64,000 nucleotides of DNA from an uncultured Caldilineaceae bacterium (GTDB lineage: Bacteria; Chloroflexota; Anaerolineae; Caldilineales; Caldilineaceae), in the NCBI GenBank assembly GCA_951813625.1, contig CATOTS010000005.1, positions 1-64,000 of the forward strand. The letters run 5' to 3'. The notes beneath the pieces are model-generated. The model was not told the DNA's origin and ran no database searches. It saw only the letters and a list, made by a program, of their open reading frames with translations. The position numbers were made by a program, and so were the translations under genes. This document shows positions 63,261-64,000 of this stretch, piece by piece; position 1 is the stretch's first letter; each line of letters starts with the position of its first letter.

Positions 63261-64000
63261 TCAGCCCGGAAAGAGCAGGACCGATTTTGTGCCTTCCCCG
63301 CTCTGTACACGCCGCACCGCATTCAGAATGTCCCCAAGACCACAGCGTGTGGAGATGACAGCCTCTATTTCTTCGCCGTGCTCGCGTACGAACTGATACG
63401 CGCGGCGGAACTGTTCCACCGATGAGGCGAAGGTGCCGGTCAGAACGATCTCACCGTAGTGGATCCAGCGGGGATCGACCGCCATCATTTCTCCGCGCGG
63501 TGTGCCGCCGAAGATGTTGAATACCCCCCCGTTGCGCACAAGCGGAAGGTACCGCTCGATCACTCGCGGGACACCGACCGCCGCAATGACCACGTCCGCG
63601 CCCCGTCCAGTGCGCTCACGAACGACAGCCTCGGCATCCTCACGCTCAGGATTGATGGCCAGGCTCGCGCCTAGCCTTCGCGCCGCGGCCAAACGCCCGT
63701 CGTTCAGGTCCACACAGATGACCTGCGCACCCAGCGCCTTCGATACGATCGTATGCAGCAGTCCGAGCGGTCCGACTCCGATGACGACGACCGTATCTCC
63801 CGCACCCGTCCTGCACTGGTCCGCGGCTGCGATGCAGCAAGAAGTCGGTTCGATCATCGCCGCCAGATCGAATGGCATGTCGGCGATGTACAAGACCCCT
63901 CCAAGGCGCACGATTTCAGCCGGAATGCGCACGTACTCGGCAAATCCGCCGTCGTCGCCGTGACCCAGTCCGTGTTCGTTGAGACAGAGGCTGTTGCGCC
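63261..64000 (-). CDS. Zinc-type alcohol dehydrogenase (MDR family), 5' end outside window
   Basis: The C-terminal ~246 residues; the frame runs off the window edge as RNSLCLNEHGLGHGDDGGFA then EYVRIPAEIV. GxGxxG cofactor loop VVIGVGPLGLLHTIV, NAD-selecting Asp in VICVDLNDGRL, and typical segments GADVVIAAVGVP and VFNIFGGTPRGE. The CxxC structural zinc site would lie upstream. Members oxidise sugar alcohols, threonine or other secondary alcohols; the substrate is not identifiable. The MBL-fold gene follows 33 bp downstream. Confidence 0.9.
   Translation of the reverse strand, partial: RNSLCLNEHGLGHGDDGGFAEYVRIPAEIVRLGGVLYIADMPFDLAAMIEPTSCCIAAADQCRTGAGDTVVVIGVGPLGLLHTIVSKALGAQVICVDLNDGRLAAARRLGASLAINPEREDAEAVVRERTGRGADVVIAAVGVPRVIERYLPLVRNGGVFNIFGGTPRGEMMAVDPRWIHYGEIVLTGTFASSVEQFRRAYQFVREHGEEIEAVISTRCGLGDILNAVRRVQSGEGTKSVLLFPG

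Noticed and set aside
1..64000. Phage-defence or toxin-antitoxin system
   Set aside because: The only PIN domain found is the membrane-anchored PIN/TRAM type without an antitoxin partner; no restriction, retron, CBASS-like or similar genes were recognised.

Overview
The window is high-GC bacterial chromosome. Its gene style suggests an uncultured Chloroflexota lineage, perhaps Caldilineales-like: lipoprotein ABC receptors, several PhyH dioxygenases, large GT-C-like membrane proteins ending in a 'HLLD...RLTLPTG' domain, Cys-free bL33 and a YacL-type PIN/TRAM protein. That placement is inference from gene content; no rRNA is present. Most genes are ordinary housekeeping or transport genes. The unusual parts are a dispersed set of small structured transposons and a decayed tandem gene array.

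Layout. 0.3-8.8 kb (minus strand) is an uptake and oxidation cluster: OppA-type receptor, two permeases, PhyH, PhyH-NUDIX fusion, UxuA-like mannonate dehydratase, PhyH. No ATPase is present. 9.4-12.7 kb holds small membrane proteins, a PrxQ peroxiredoxin and a lipase-like hydrolase. 12.7-16.2 kb (minus) is a prmA-rsmE-(beta-RFAP synthase-like)-trpF operon. 16.3-21.5 kb has a DMT exporter, coaE-(small membrane protein)-dnaJ and an ABC-F ATPase. 22.0-28.1 kb is a complete branched-chain amino-acid-type ABC operon (receptor, livH, livM, livG, livF) behind a recognisable promoter. 28.1-41.6 kb has a 2-hydroxyacid dehydrogenase, rpmG, tRNA-Lys(CTT), an M29 aminopeptidase coupled to a homocysteine methyltransferase, a cytochrome c lipoprotein, a pterin dehydratase, PIN/TRAM-cysS-rlmB, a GT4 glycosyltransferase, a DUF3054 protein and threonine synthase.

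41.7-58.1 kb is a tandem array of three intact ~900-residue membrane paralogues and the remnant of a fourth. Each repeat unit carries a promoter-like box downstream. Between copies 3 and 4 lies a graveyard of ISAs1, IS982 and IS701 transposases, all broken by stop codons or frameshifts, around a truncated sugar-receptor gene and a PQQ-type sugar dehydrogenase. 58.2-64 kb has a second fold-type II PLP enzyme, xseA, an ArsM-like arsenite methyltransferase, a metal-poor MBL-fold protein and the 3' part of an MDR alcohol dehydrogenase.

Seven MITE-like elements are scattered through the window. Family A (three copies, 288-310 bp) has GTAACTACT-type ends. Family B (four copies, ~385-389 bp) has GGGTGCA-type ends. 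Most copies show 8-bp target duplications, some degenerate. The families differ at their ends but share one ~60-bp GC-rich core that folds into two hairpins. The six intergenic copies all lie on the 5' side of at least one gene, four of them between divergent genes. The seventh is inside the remnant of paralogue 4, with a perfect 8-bp duplication.
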